Shown here: positions 17,002 through 24,786 of the stretch, piece by piece | Layout: each line of letters starts with the position of its first letter | How positions within the stretch are numbered: the first letter of the stretch is position 1 | Assembly: GCA_019745565.1 (NCBI GenBank) | Contig: JAIESW010000050.1 | Coordinates: 1 to 42,648, forward strand | Direction: 5' to 3' | Source: Burkholderiales bacterium | GTDB lineage: Bacteria > Pseudomonadota > Gammaproteobacteria > Burkholderiales > Ga0077523 | Length of the DNA: 42,648 nucleotides | The notes under the pieces: generated by a model | What the model was told of the DNA's origin: nothing | Database searches by the model: none | The model's input: the letters and a program-made list of their open reading frames with translations, nothing else | Made by a program: the position numbers and the translations under genes

Positions 17002-18876
17002 ATGAATTCTTCCACGCCCAACCCGGCGGAAGGGCGTCCGCACCTCCAGGTCGCGGATCCGGCGCGGTTGCGGGCTGCCGCCGAGGACGATGCGTGGAAC
17101 CGTTTCGCCCAGGCCGAGAACGCCGAGGCGTTCTGCCAGGCCTGGCTTGCCGTGACCTGCATCAAGGTGTCGGCGGTCGACGGGATCCTGGTTCTGGCGC
17201 AACCGGGAGGCGGTGGTTTCGTCCCTGCGGCCGTCTGGCCCGAGGCGAAGCGCGACCGCGCCAAGCTGGGGGAGGCGATCGAGCGAGCCATCAACGAGAA
17301 CGCTCTGATCGCGGTGGCCGCCGGGGAGGACGGTGCCCGGTCCCACGTGGCGCAGCCGATCCAGGCCGACGGCACGGTGCTGGGCGCCGTGGCCGTGGAC
17401 GTGGAGGCGCGCGCCGAACGGGAACTGAAGAGCCTCGCACGCGATCTCGCCTGGGGCGCGGGCTGGCTGGAAGCGCTGTTGCGCCGGCACATGGGCGCGG
17501 GCGATGCAGCCGCAGCCGCGCGGCTGCGCCGCGTGTTCGACGTGTTCAGTGCCGCGCTGGAACATCACGGGTTCGTGCCCGCCGCCACCGCCACCGTCAC
17601 GGAACTCGCGTCGTTGCTCGACTGCGATCGGGTGGCGCTTGGACTGCATCGCGGCAAACGCTCGCAGGTAAAGGCGTTGTCGCACACGGTCCAGTTCGAG
17701 AAGAACGCCGAACTGACCCGCGCCATCGAGACCGCGATGGACGAGGCGGTCGACCAGAAGACGCGGCTTGCGTGGCCGCCGGAGGAGGGCGTCGAAGGGC
17801 ACGTGCTCCGCGCCCACGAGAAGCTCGCGCAGACGCACGGCTCGGCCGCGGTGCTGACGGTGCCGCTCACGCGGATGGGCGACAGTGTCGGCGCACTGTG
17901 CCTGGAGCGCAGCCGCCCGTTCACGCACGAGGACATCGAACTGGCGGACGGGCTCGCCGCGCTGTTCGGACCGTTGACCGAGATCCAGCGCGAAGCCGAT
18001 CGTGGGCCGGCGGCGCGCACATGGGAAGCGATGAAGGCATTGTGGTTCCGCTTCTTCGGTCCCGGCCACGTTGCCTGGAAGTTGAGCGGTGTGATCGTCG
18101 CGATCGTGACCGTGTTCTTCACGTTCGCCACCGGCACGTATCGCGTGGCCGCCAACACGAAGGTGGAGGGCTCGGTCCAGCGTGCACTCGCAGCGCCCTT
18201 CGACGGTTACGTCGGCGAAGCCGCCAAGCGTCCGGGCGATCTGGTGAAGGAAGGCGAGGCGGTGGCGCGGCTCGAGGATCGCGACCTGCAGCTCGAACGC
18301 ATGAAGCTGGCAGCCAAGCGCGAACAACTCACCAAGCAGTACCGCGAAGCGCTCGCCAACCATGAGCGCGCAGACATCCGCGTGATCGGATCGCAGGTGG
18401 AGCAGGCCGAGGCCGAACTCTCCATCGTGCAAGAGAAGCTCGCGCGCACCGCCATCTCGGCGCCCTTCGACGGCGTGGTGGTGAGCGGCGATCTCACGCA
18501 GAAGCTAGGTGCGCCGGTGCAGCGCGGCGACGTGTTGTTCGAGATCGCCCCGCTCGAGGACTACCGGGTGGTGCTCAAGGTGGACGAGCGCGACATCCGC
18601 GACGTGGCCGTGGGGCAGAAGGGCGAACTGGTGCTGCAGTCGATGCCCTCGGAGAAGCAACCGATCACCGTGGCGCGAGTGACGCCGGTGAGCACGCCGG
18701 AAGACGGTCGGAACTACTTCCGCGTCGAAGCGAAACTGGATCGCGGCGTGGAACGGCTGCGTCCGGGGATGGAAGGCGTGGGCAAGGTGAGCGTCGGTGA
18801 GCGGAAGCTGATCTGGATCTGGACGCGGTACCTGCTGGATTGGGTGCGTCTGCAGGTTTGGTCGCTGGTGCCTTAG
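17002..18876 (+). CDS. GAF-GAF-TM-HlyD membrane adaptor protein
   Basis: A 624-residue fusion. Residues about 30-155 and 185-335 look like two GAF domains (second: LLDCDRVALGLHRGKRSQVK). One TM helix follows at about 360-380 (SGVIVAIVTVFFTFATGTYR). Then come the parts of a HlyD membrane-fusion protein: a lipoyl half (ALAAPFDGYVGEAAKRPGDL), a coiled coil to about 490, the second lipoyl half (ISAPFDGVVVSGDL) and a beta-barrel. The topology puts GAF sensors in the cytoplasm and the adaptor in the periplasm, so an internal signal could gate export. AAGGAA precedes the ATG by six bases. The M50 and SecA-like genes follow on the same strand. Ordinary HlyD proteins have no GAF module; the ligand is unknown. 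Confidence 0.85.
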   Translation: MNSSTPNPAEGRPHLQVADPARLRAAAEDDAWNRFAQAENAEAFCQAWLAVTCIKVSAVDGILVLAQPGGGGFVPAAVWPEAKRDRAKLGEAIERAINENALIAVAAGEDGARSHVAQPIQADGTVLGAVAVDVEARAERELKSLARDLAWGAGWLEALLRRHMGAGDAAAAARLRRVFDVFSAALEHHGFVPAATATVTELASLLDCDRVALGLHRGKRSQVKALSHTVQFEKNAELTRAIETAMDEAVDQKTRLAWPPEEGVEGHVLRAHEKLAQTHGSAAVLTVPLTRMGDSVGALCLERSRPFTHEDIELADGLAALFGPLTEIQREADRGPAARTWEAMKALWFRFFGPGHVAWKLSGVIVAIVTVFFTFATGTYRVAANTKVEGSVQRALAAPFDGYVGEAAKRPGDLVKEGEAVARLEDRDLQLERMKLAAKREQLTKQYREALANHERADIRVIGSQVEQAEAELSIVQEKLARTAISAPFDGVVVSGDLTQKLGAPVQRGDVLFEIAPLEDYRVVLKVDERDIRDVAVGQKGELVLQSMPSEKQPITVARVTPVSTPEDGRNYFRVEAKLDRGVERLRPGMEGVGKVSVGERKLIWIWTRYLLDWVRLQVWSLVP

Positions 18877-18893
18877 CTAGCATCAAGACCAAT

Positions 18894-19014
18894 GCAAACC
18901 TCCGACACGAAGGACTCGAAGAGCACGAAGGGTCTCGAAGGAGCATGCGGTCTTCCGGCCCTTCCTTCGTGTTCCTTCGAGCCCTTCGCGTCCTTCGAGT
19001 TCGAAGCGGTTTGC
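18894..19014. repeat. Imperfect inverted repeat of CGAAGG-rich units
   Basis: Arms bounded by GCAAACC (18894-18900) and GGTTTGC (19008-19014) contain repeated CACGAAGGA / TCCTTCGTG-type units, so the whole 121 bases can fold into a long imperfect hairpin. It fills most of the gap between the GAF-HlyD and M50 genes. A related, shorter element lies at 28450-28510. This is a dispersed REP-like repeat and may also attenuate expression between the two genes. Confidence 0.7.
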
Positions 19015-19031
19015 CTGCTATCTCCGGTGCG

Positions 19032-21179
19032 ATGAGCTCCGAACTCCATAGCCCCTCCTGGTACCGGGTCGCCGCGCTCAAGCCGCGCCTCAAGACGCAT
19101 GCCGAGGTGCACCGCCACCATTACCGCGGCCAGCTCTGGTATGTCCTCCAGGATCGTGCCTCGCGCCGCATGTACCGCTTCAATCCTGCGGCGTGGCAGT
19201 TGATCGGCCTGCTCGACGGCGAGCGCACCGTCCAGGAGGCCTGGGACCTCGCCTGCCATCGCCTCGGCGACGATGCGCCCACGCAGGACGAATCGATTCG
19301 CCTGCTCGGCCAGCTCCATGGTGCCGATCTGCTGCAGAGCGATCTGCCGCCCGACGTCGACGAGCTCCTGCGCCGCTACGGCAAGCAGCAGAAGGGCAAG
19401 TGGTGGCGCAACTTCAAGAATCCGATGTCGATCAAGCTGCCGCTAATCGATCCGGATCGGATCCTCCGGGCCACACATGCCCTCTACGCACCGCTCTTCT
19501 CGCGCTGGGGCTTCCTGGTTTGGTTGCTGATTGTCGGCTCGGCCTGCGTCGCCGCGGCGTTCGCCTGGCACGACCTCACCGAGAACCTCTCCGACCGGGT
19601 GCTGGCGCCGAGCAACCTGCTCACCATGCTCCTGCTCTTTCCGCTGGTGAAGACGGTCCACGAGTTCGGGCACGCATGCGCGGTACGCGCCAAGGGCGGC
19701 GAGGTGCACGAGATGGGGGTGATGTTCCTCGTGTTCCTGCCGGTGCCGTACGTGGATGCCTCCGCGTCGTCCGCCTTCCGCAGCAAATGGGAACGCTTCA
19801 TGGTGGGCGGCGCCGGGATGATGGCCGAGCTGGTGCTCGCCGCGATCGCAATGTTCGTCTGGCTCAACGTCGAACCCGGACTGGTGCGTGCCCTCGCGTT
19901 CAACGTCATGCTGATCGCCGGCATCTCGACCGTGCTCTTCAACGGCAATCCGCTGCTGCGCTACGACGGCTACTACATGCTGGTCGATCTGATCGAGATT
20001 CCCAATCTCGGACCCCGCGGCACCAAGTACCTCACTTACCTGATCGACAGGTACGTCTTCGGCGTGCGTGAGCTGCAGGCACCGGAGGCGACCGACGGCG
20101 AGAAGCGCTGGTTCGTCTTCTACACGATCGCTGCCACCATCTACCGGCTGTTCATCACGTTCGCGATCATCCTGTTCATCGCCGGGCAGTACTTCGTGAT
20201 CGGTGTGATCCTCGCCATCTGGGCCGGGTTCTCGTCGATCGTCATGCCGGTCGGCAAAGGCATCGTGCACCTGGTCTCTGGCAAGAGCCTGCGGCGCAAG
20301 CGCCAGCGCGCGTGGACCGTCGCCGGTGCCACGGTTGTCGTCGTGCTGGGGGTGATCTTCCTCATGCCGTTTCCGGTGTGGACCCGCACCGAGGGCGTGC
20401 TGTGGGTGCCGGAACAGTCCGTGGTCCGTGCCGGTGCCGACGGCTTCGTCACGCGCATCGTCACCGCCCCGGGCGCGCGGGTGGCGGCCGGCGTCACGCT
20501 GATCGAGATCGAGGATCCGCTGCTGGTGCCGCAGGAGCGCCTGCTGGTGGCGCGACTCGAGGAACTCGACTTCAAGTTGCGGGCCCTGCAGATCGACGCT
20601 CGCGTGCAGGCGGGGATGACGCGCGACGAGATCGCCTACACCGAGAAGGAATTGAAGCGCGTGCGCGAGCGCTTGGCCGGGCTCACGGTGACGGCGCCCT
20701 CCGCGGGTCGCTTCGTGGTGGCGAATCCCACCGACATGCCGCTCCGGTTCGTGCGTCGCGGCGAGCAGCTCGGATTCGTGGCGCCGCCTTCGGAGCGGAT
20801 CGTGCGCGTGGTCGTGCGCCAGGACGACGTGGACTACGTGCGCAATCGCACCGAGTCGATCGAGGTGAAGCTCACCGAGCGCGTGGGCGAGACATTGTCG
20901 GCCGCGGTCATCCGCGAGGTGCCGGCGGCGTCGGGCGAATTGCCCAGCCTCGCGTTGTCCGATCGCGGCGGCGGCGCCATCGTGCTCGATCCGCGCAAGA
21001 CCGATCGGCCGGTGGCTCTCGAGCCCGTGTTCCATTTCGAGCTGCGCCTGCCGCCGAACACCGGCGACCTGCACATCGGTGGGCGGGTGTTCGTGCGCTT
21101 CGATCACGGCACCGAACCGATCGCAACCCAGACCTACCGTTCGGTGCGCCGCCTGTTCCTGAAGCGGTTCAGTGTCTAG
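19032..21179 (+). CDS. PqqD-like / M50 site-2-type metalloprotease / HlyD fusion
   Basis: A 715-residue multidomain membrane protein. Residues about 20-105 resemble the PqqD-like peptide-binding fold (YRFNPAAWQLIGLLDGERTV). TM helices begin near 157, and the zinc motif HEFGHA sits in a helix at H210-H214. The third zinc ligand is in NGNPLLRYDGYY (D312), so the M50 active site is complete. Several more helices follow to about residue 450. The last part is periplasmic with a HlyD-like lipoyl and barrel region (VVRAGADGFVTRIVTAPGAR). It could cleave or thread a peptide at the membrane and pass it to an adaptor. The ATG at 19032 has a poor ribosome site; the frame is open upstream through the repeat, but that sequence is not protein-like. 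It overlaps the next gene by eight bases. Confidence 0.85.
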   Translation: MSSELHSPSWYRVAALKPRLKTHAEVHRHHYRGQLWYVLQDRASRRMYRFNPAAWQLIGLLDGERTVQEAWDLACHRLGDDAPTQDESIRLLGQLHGADLLQSDLPPDVDELLRRYGKQQKGKWWRNFKNPMSIKLPLIDPDRILRATHALYAPLFSRWGFLVWLLIVGSACVAAAFAWHDLTENLSDRVLAPSNLLTMLLLFPLVKTVHEFGHACAVRAKGGEVHEMGVMFLVFLPVPYVDASASSAFRSKWERFMVGGAGMMAELVLAAIAMFVWLNVEPGLVRALAFNVMLIAGISTVLFNGNPLLRYDGYYMLVDLIEIPNLGPRGTKYLTYLIDRYVFGVRELQAPEATDGEKRWFVFYTIAATIYRLFITFAIILFIAGQYFVIGVILAIWAGFSSIVMPVGKGIVHLVSGKSLRRKRQRAWTVAGATVVVVLGVIFLMPFPVWTRTEGVLWVPEQSVVRAGADGFVTRIVTAPGARVAAGVTLIEIEDPLLVPQERLLVARLEELDFKLRALQIDARVQAGMTRDEIAYTEKELKRVRERLAGLTVTAPSAGRFVVANPTDMPLRFVRRGEQLGFVAPPSERIVRVVVRQDDVDYVRNRTESIEVKLTERVGETLSAAVIREVPAASGELPSLALSDRGGGAIVLDPRKTDRPVALEPVFHFELRLPPNTGDLHIGGRVFVRFDHGTEPIATQTYRSVRRLFLKRFSV

Positions 21180-23139
21180 CGTCGGAACGCAGATTCTCGG
21201 GCACGGCTTCTATCCCGAGAAGCTGGAGCCGCGGGAGACTTGGCTCGAGCGCACCGCGCGCCGCCCCGCGCTGTGGCTGGAGCGTGTGCATGCGATGCGC
21301 AGGGGCCGCTTCGATGCCTTCATCGCAGCGGTGAATGCGGCCGGTCCGGAGTTCGATGCGCTGCCGTTGGAGGAACTGCGGACGCGAGCCATGCAGCTGC
21401 GGCCGCAGCTGAAGCGCGACGGGTTCACCGATCCGCTGGTGGCCCGCACCTTCGCGCTGGTCCGCGCGGCGGCCAGGCACACGCTCGGCGTACGCCACTA
21501 CGACGTGCAGCTCGCGGGCGGCTGGATCCTGCTGTCGGGCCGCATCGCCGAGATGGAGACCGGCGAAGGGAAGACGCTCACCGCCACGCTGGCCGCCGCG
21601 ACCGCGGCGCTCGGTGGATGGCCCACGCACGTGGTCACGGTCAACGACTACCTCGCGGCGCGCGATGCCGAAGAGATGGGTCCGCTGTATCGCGCGCTCG
21701 GTCTTTCCGTGGGCTGCGTGACCCAGGACGTGGCGCTGCCCGATCGCGCGGCGCAGTACCGCAACGACATCACGTACTGCACCAACAAGGACGTCACCTT
21801 CGACTACCTGCGCGACCGCATGAAACTGAAGGGCCGTCCGCGCGCGCTGCGCTATGCGGTCGACAAGGTGACCGGCGGCCGCGGCGACAGCGACCTCACG
21901 CTGCGCGGACTGTCCTTCGCCATCGTCGACGAGGTGGACAGCGTCCTGGTGGACGAGGCGCGCACGCCGCTCATCATCTCCGGCGATACCGGCGATTCCG
22001 GCCTGGAGCGTCTGTACCGCGAAGCGCTGGACCTCGCGGGGCAGCTCGAGAAGGGTGAGGATTTCGTCCTCGAGCATCACCAGACCAGCATCCGCATCAC
22101 CGATGCCGGCAAGGAGCGGTTGAAGCAGCTCGCCGCCGGCATGCGCGGCCTCTGGACCGGTCCCAACCGGCGCGAGGAGCTGGTGAAGCAGGCGCTCTCG
22201 GCGCTGCACCAGTTCCAGCGCGACAAGCACTACCTGGTGGAAGAGGGCAAGGTCGTGATCGTCGACGAGTACACCGGCCGCACCATGGCCGATCGTTCGT
22301 GGGAGCGCGGCCTGCATCAGCTGATCGAGGTGAAGGAGGGCTGTGCGCTCACTGGTCAGCGCGAGACGCTGGCACGCATCTCGTACCAGCGCTTCTTCCG
22401 CCGCTACCTGCGGCTTTCGGGCATGACCGGCACCGCGAAGGAGATCTCCGCGGAACTGTGGGCGGTGTATCGCCTCAAGGTGACGCGCGTGCCCACGCGC
22501 AAACCGGTGCTGCGCCGGATCGCGCCGCCCATGCTGTATCCGACGCTGGAAGCGAAGTATGCCGCCGCGATCGATGCGATCCGCCGGGAGCACGACAAGG
22601 GTCGCCCGGTGCTGGTCGGCACCCGCACCGTGGAAGCATCGGAGCGGGTCGCGGTCCTCCTGACGGCAGCGGGGCTGGAGTATCGGGTGCTCAATGCGCG
22701 CCAGGACAAGGAGGAGGCTGATGTCGTCGCGATCGCCGGACAACCCGGGCGCATCACGGTGGCCACCAACATGGCGGGCCGCGGCACCGACATCAAGCTG
22801 CCGCCGGAAGCGCTCGCGGCCGGCGGCCTGCACGTGGTGGTGACCGAGATGAACGAGGCCGGTCGCATCGATCGTCAGCTCTTCGGCCGCTGCGCACGCC
22901 AGGGCGATCCGGGGAGCTGCGAGGTGTTCGTGAGCCTCGAGGACGAACTGATCCAGCGCTACGGCAGCTTCTTCCACAAGCTGATCGGCCGCGCGCTGTC
23001 CGACGCGAAAGCCGGCCGGCTGCTCTTCACCCTCGCACAGAAGCGTGCCGAGCAGGTGCACTACATGATGCGCAAGGAAGTGCTCGAGATGGACGACTAT
23101 CTCGGGGATCTGCTGGCGTTTGCGGGGAGGGCGGAGTGA
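21172..23139 (+). CDS. SecA-like ATPase lacking the C-terminal third
   Basis: A 655-residue relative of SecA (usual length about 900). The N-terminal motor is complete: Walker A METGEGKT (K134), VVTVNDYLAARDAEEM, and DEVDSVLVDEARTPLIISG (D253-E254). A preprotein cross-linking region follows, then TNMAGRGTDIKLP and the arginine-finger motif GRCARQGDPG (R573, R576; canonical SecA has GRSGRQGDPG). The protein stops just after the scaffold-helix segment (EQVHYMMRKEVLEMDDYL). It therefore lacks the helical wing, the two-helix finger and the zinc tail. It starts at a GTG overlapping the M50 stop (GTGTCTAG), so the two are probably translationally coupled. It is unlikely to be the housekeeping SecA. 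An ATPase driving a dedicated export process is inferred. Confidence 0.88.
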   Translation: MSSVGTQILGHGFYPEKLEPRETWLERTARRPALWLERVHAMRRGRFDAFIAAVNAAGPEFDALPLEELRTRAMQLRPQLKRDGFTDPLVARTFALVRAAARHTLGVRHYDVQLAGGWILLSGRIAEMETGEGKTLTATLAAATAALGGWPTHVVTVNDYLAARDAEEMGPLYRALGLSVGCVTQDVALPDRAAQYRNDITYCTNKDVTFDYLRDRMKLKGRPRALRYAVDKVTGGRGDSDLTLRGLSFAIVDEVDSVLVDEARTPLIISGDTGDSGLERLYREALDLAGQLEKGEDFVLEHHQTSIRITDAGKERLKQLAAGMRGLWTGPNRREELVKQALSALHQFQRDKHYLVEEGKVVIVDEYTGRTMADRSWERGLHQLIEVKEGCALTGQRETLARISYQRFFRRYLRLSGMTGTAKEISAELWAVYRLKVTRVPTRKPVLRRIAPPMLYPTLEAKYAAAIDAIRREHDKGRPVLVGTRTVEASERVAVLLTAAGLEYRVLNARQDKEEADVVAIAGQPGRITVATNMAGRGTDIKLPPEALAAGGLHVVVTEMNEAGRIDRQLFGRCARQGDPGSCEVFVSLEDELIQRYGSFFHKLIGRALSDAKAGRLLFTLAQKRAEQVHYMMRKEVLEMDDYLGDLLAFAGRAE

Positions 23140-23162
23140 TGTCTAGGGGCGGGGGAACTGCA

Positions 23163-23270
23163 GGGGCTAGGGGCTAGGGAAAAGCAGGGGCTAGGGAACT
23201 TCAAAACCCACGACGCTCGAACCCTAGCCCCTAGCCCCTAGCCCCTAGCCCCTAGCCCCTAGCCCCTAGC
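23163..23270. repeat. CCCTAGC heptamer array with inverted partner copies
   Basis: Seven perfect tandem CCCTAGC copies occupy 23222-23270. Upstream, at about 23163-23196, the complementary GCTAGGG unit occurs three times. The two sets can pair into a hairpin with a roughly 25-base loop. It lies between the convergent SecA-like gene and the small exported protein gene, so it may stop transcription from both sides. Copy number is likely variable by slippage. Confidence 0.8.
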
Positions 23271-23280
23271 CCCTCAGCAT

Positions 23281-23766
23281 TCACATATCGTGCTGCTGCG
23301 CCTTCGGCTGCGTGGGTGGCGGCGGTCCCGGGGGAACGACCGAGCCTGGCGTCGCAGGGTTGGCCGGCGCAGGCACCTGAGCGGCGCCGCGCGCTGCGCG
23401 GATCACCATCTGCACCTTGCGCTCTTCCGTGCCCTTGGTGTTATCGAACACGACGTAGTAGTTGCCGGTCTCCGGCATGACCAGCGCGAACGACAGCTGC
23501 CGCTCCACCGGTGCCGCGAACACCGGCTCTTCGGGATTCGGGTACCGCTTGAAGTCGGCTTCGGTCAGGAAGGTCACCATGACGCGCCCGGTGGCCCGGA
23601 CCGCGACGGCGATCTGCGCGTCCTTCGGGAGGTTGCGCAGCCGCAGCGTCTTGTGGGTACCTGCGGGCACGGTGGCGGTGAGAGCCGCCTGGTTCTGCTG
23701 CGCCATCGCGGGCGCGCCGGCCATCGCCGTCATGACCGCGACGGCGAGGAACACCCGCCGCGTCAC
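23281..23766 (-). CDS. Small exported protein with proline-rich tail
   Basis: A 161-residue protein with a clear signal peptide (MTRRVFLAVAVMTAMAGAPA, cleavage near AMAQQ). A compact beta-rich middle follows (KTLRLRNLPKDAQIAVAVRA; MPETGNYYVVFDNTKGTEE), resembling small pre-peptidase-like or jelly-roll exported domains. The tail is rich in Pro and Ala (VVPPGPPPPTQPKAQQ). No named family is recognised. The GTG at 23766 overlaps the stop of the HlyD-like gene as GTGA, the usual coupled arrangement. An in-frame ATG at 23787 is an alternative that adds seven residues. It may be a partner or substrate of the neighbouring export proteins. Confidence 0.7.
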   Translation of the reverse strand: MTRRVFLAVAVMTAMAGAPAMAQQNQAALTATVPAGTHKTLRLRNLPKDAQIAVAVRATGRVMVTFLTEADFKRYPNPEEPVFAAPVERQLSFALVMPETGNYYVVFDNTKGTEERKVQMVIRAARGAAQVPAPANPATPGSVVPPGPPPPTQPKAQQHDM

Positions 23767-24581
23767 TTCGGAAACTTCACGCGACATTTCGCGCCCGCTG
23801 GAATCTGCTGATTGCCGTTGGGCAGTTCGAGCCGCACGCCGAAAGTGCCGCTCGCCGCGTCGATGACTCGGTCCACCAGAACGACGGTGGCGGTGTACTC
23901 GCCGCCAGGCGCCTCGGGCGCGACCTTGGCGCGCGTGCCGACCTTGATCCTGCCGTAGATGCTGGCCGGCAGGATCACCTCGACGTGGAGCGGGTCCACT
24001 TCGGCGAGCTTCAGGATCGGGTTCTTGACGTTCGCGGTCGCGAACTCCCCGCTCGACAGGTAGCGCTCGACGACGATCCCGTTGAACGGGCTGCGGATCG
24101 TGCGCAACTTCACCACTTCCTCCGCGCGCTGCATCTCGAGTTCGTTCAGCTTCTGGTTCTCGCGCGCTTCCTTGAGTTCGGACTCGGCCAGCTCACGCTG
24201 GGTGCGCGCTTCGTCCAGCGCGCCTGCGGACACGAACTTCTGCTTGTAGAGCTCGTTGGCCCGCTGCTCCTTCTTGACCGCGAAGTCGAGGCGCGAGGCC
24301 GAGGCTTCGAGCGGCCCCTTCATCGTGGCCTTGGAGCGGGCCAGCGCCAGGGCAGCGCGCTCCGGTCCGGATTCGAGGGTCACGATCACCTGTCCCTTGC
24401 GGACGAAGTCGCCGCGCCTGACGTGCACCTGCTCGATCAGCCCCTCGATCGGGCTGCGGATCTCCGCGGTGGTGCGGGCTTCGACCAGGCAGTCGTACTC
24501 ATCGGCCAACTCGGTGGCAGCAGCCACCGTGCACGAGGCGGACGTCAACAGCAACAACAGCGCAAAACGATATGCATTCAT
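23763..24581 (-). CDS. Periplasmic HlyD/RND-type membrane-fusion adaptor
   Basis: A 272-residue adaptor with a Sec signal peptide (MNAYRFALLLLLTSASCTVA, likely cleaved near AAATE). The first lipoyl half (IRSPIEGLIEQVHVRRGDFV) is followed by a coiled coil from about 75 to 150. The second lipoyl half (IRSPFNGIVVERYLSSGEFA) and a beta-barrel to the end (YTATVVLVDRVIDAASGTF) complete the fold. It is shorter than typical RND adaptors because the last membrane-proximal domain is missing. Neither an RND pump nor a TolC gene is adjacent. Its neighbours are the SecA-like/M50/HlyD genes, suggesting it serves that system. The small exported protein gene is coupled downstream. Confidence 0.85.
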   Translation of the reverse strand: MNAYRFALLLLLTSASCTVAAATELADEYDCLVEARTTAEIRSPIEGLIEQVHVRRGDFVRKGQVIVTLESGPERAALALARSKATMKGPLEASASRLDFAVKKEQRANELYKQKFVSAGALDEARTQRELAESELKEARENQKLNELEMQRAEEVVKLRTIRSPFNGIVVERYLSSGEFATANVKNPILKLAEVDPLHVEVILPASIYGRIKVGTRAKVAPEAPGGEYTATVVLVDRVIDAASGTFGVRLELPNGNQQIPAGAKCRVKFPK

Positions 24582-24772
24582 CCGGTTGGGTCTCTCTCAA
24601 GGCCGCCGCATTCTGGCCATTGGGTGCGGGAAAGTAAACGGCGGTCCGACCGTGAAAAGCACGAAGTACGCCCTGCGTTCGCGATGCTCTTCCAGGCAAG
24701 CATCGACCCCACCGGGGCCCGGGCAGCGTTTCAGGTACCAGGAGCGCGTCCGCGTCTGCCTCGGCGGTTCGC

Positions 24773-24778
24773 TACACT
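24773..24778 (+). promoter_or_regulatory. Possible -10 element of the ECF sigma gene
   Basis: TACACT ends eight bases before the ATG at 24787, which would give an almost leaderless transcript; no Shine-Dalgarno sequence is visible. No sigma-70 -35 box is recognisable. The 205-base gap to the divergent adaptor gene holds no other clear signal. Confidence 0.25.
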
Positions 24779-24786
24779 CTCGCGTC

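Noticed and set aside
16120..18432. 770-codon minus-strand frame opposite the MoCF-domain and GAF-HlyD genes
   Set aside because: Overlaps two real genes and their promoter; residue use is typical of an antisense GC-rich frame.
19443..21107. 554-codon minus-strand frame opposite the M50 gene
   Set aside because: Very rich in His, Asp and Arg, characteristic of antisense frames; the plus strand has HEFGH and HlyD motifs.
21172..23139. Housekeeping preprotein translocase SecA
   Set aside because: It lacks the C-terminal third and is coupled to an M50/HlyD gene, unlike the usual secA context, so no secA symbol was given.
23222..23270. CRISPR-like array
   Set aside because: The units are seven bases and directly abutting, with no spacers; a simple tandem repeat.
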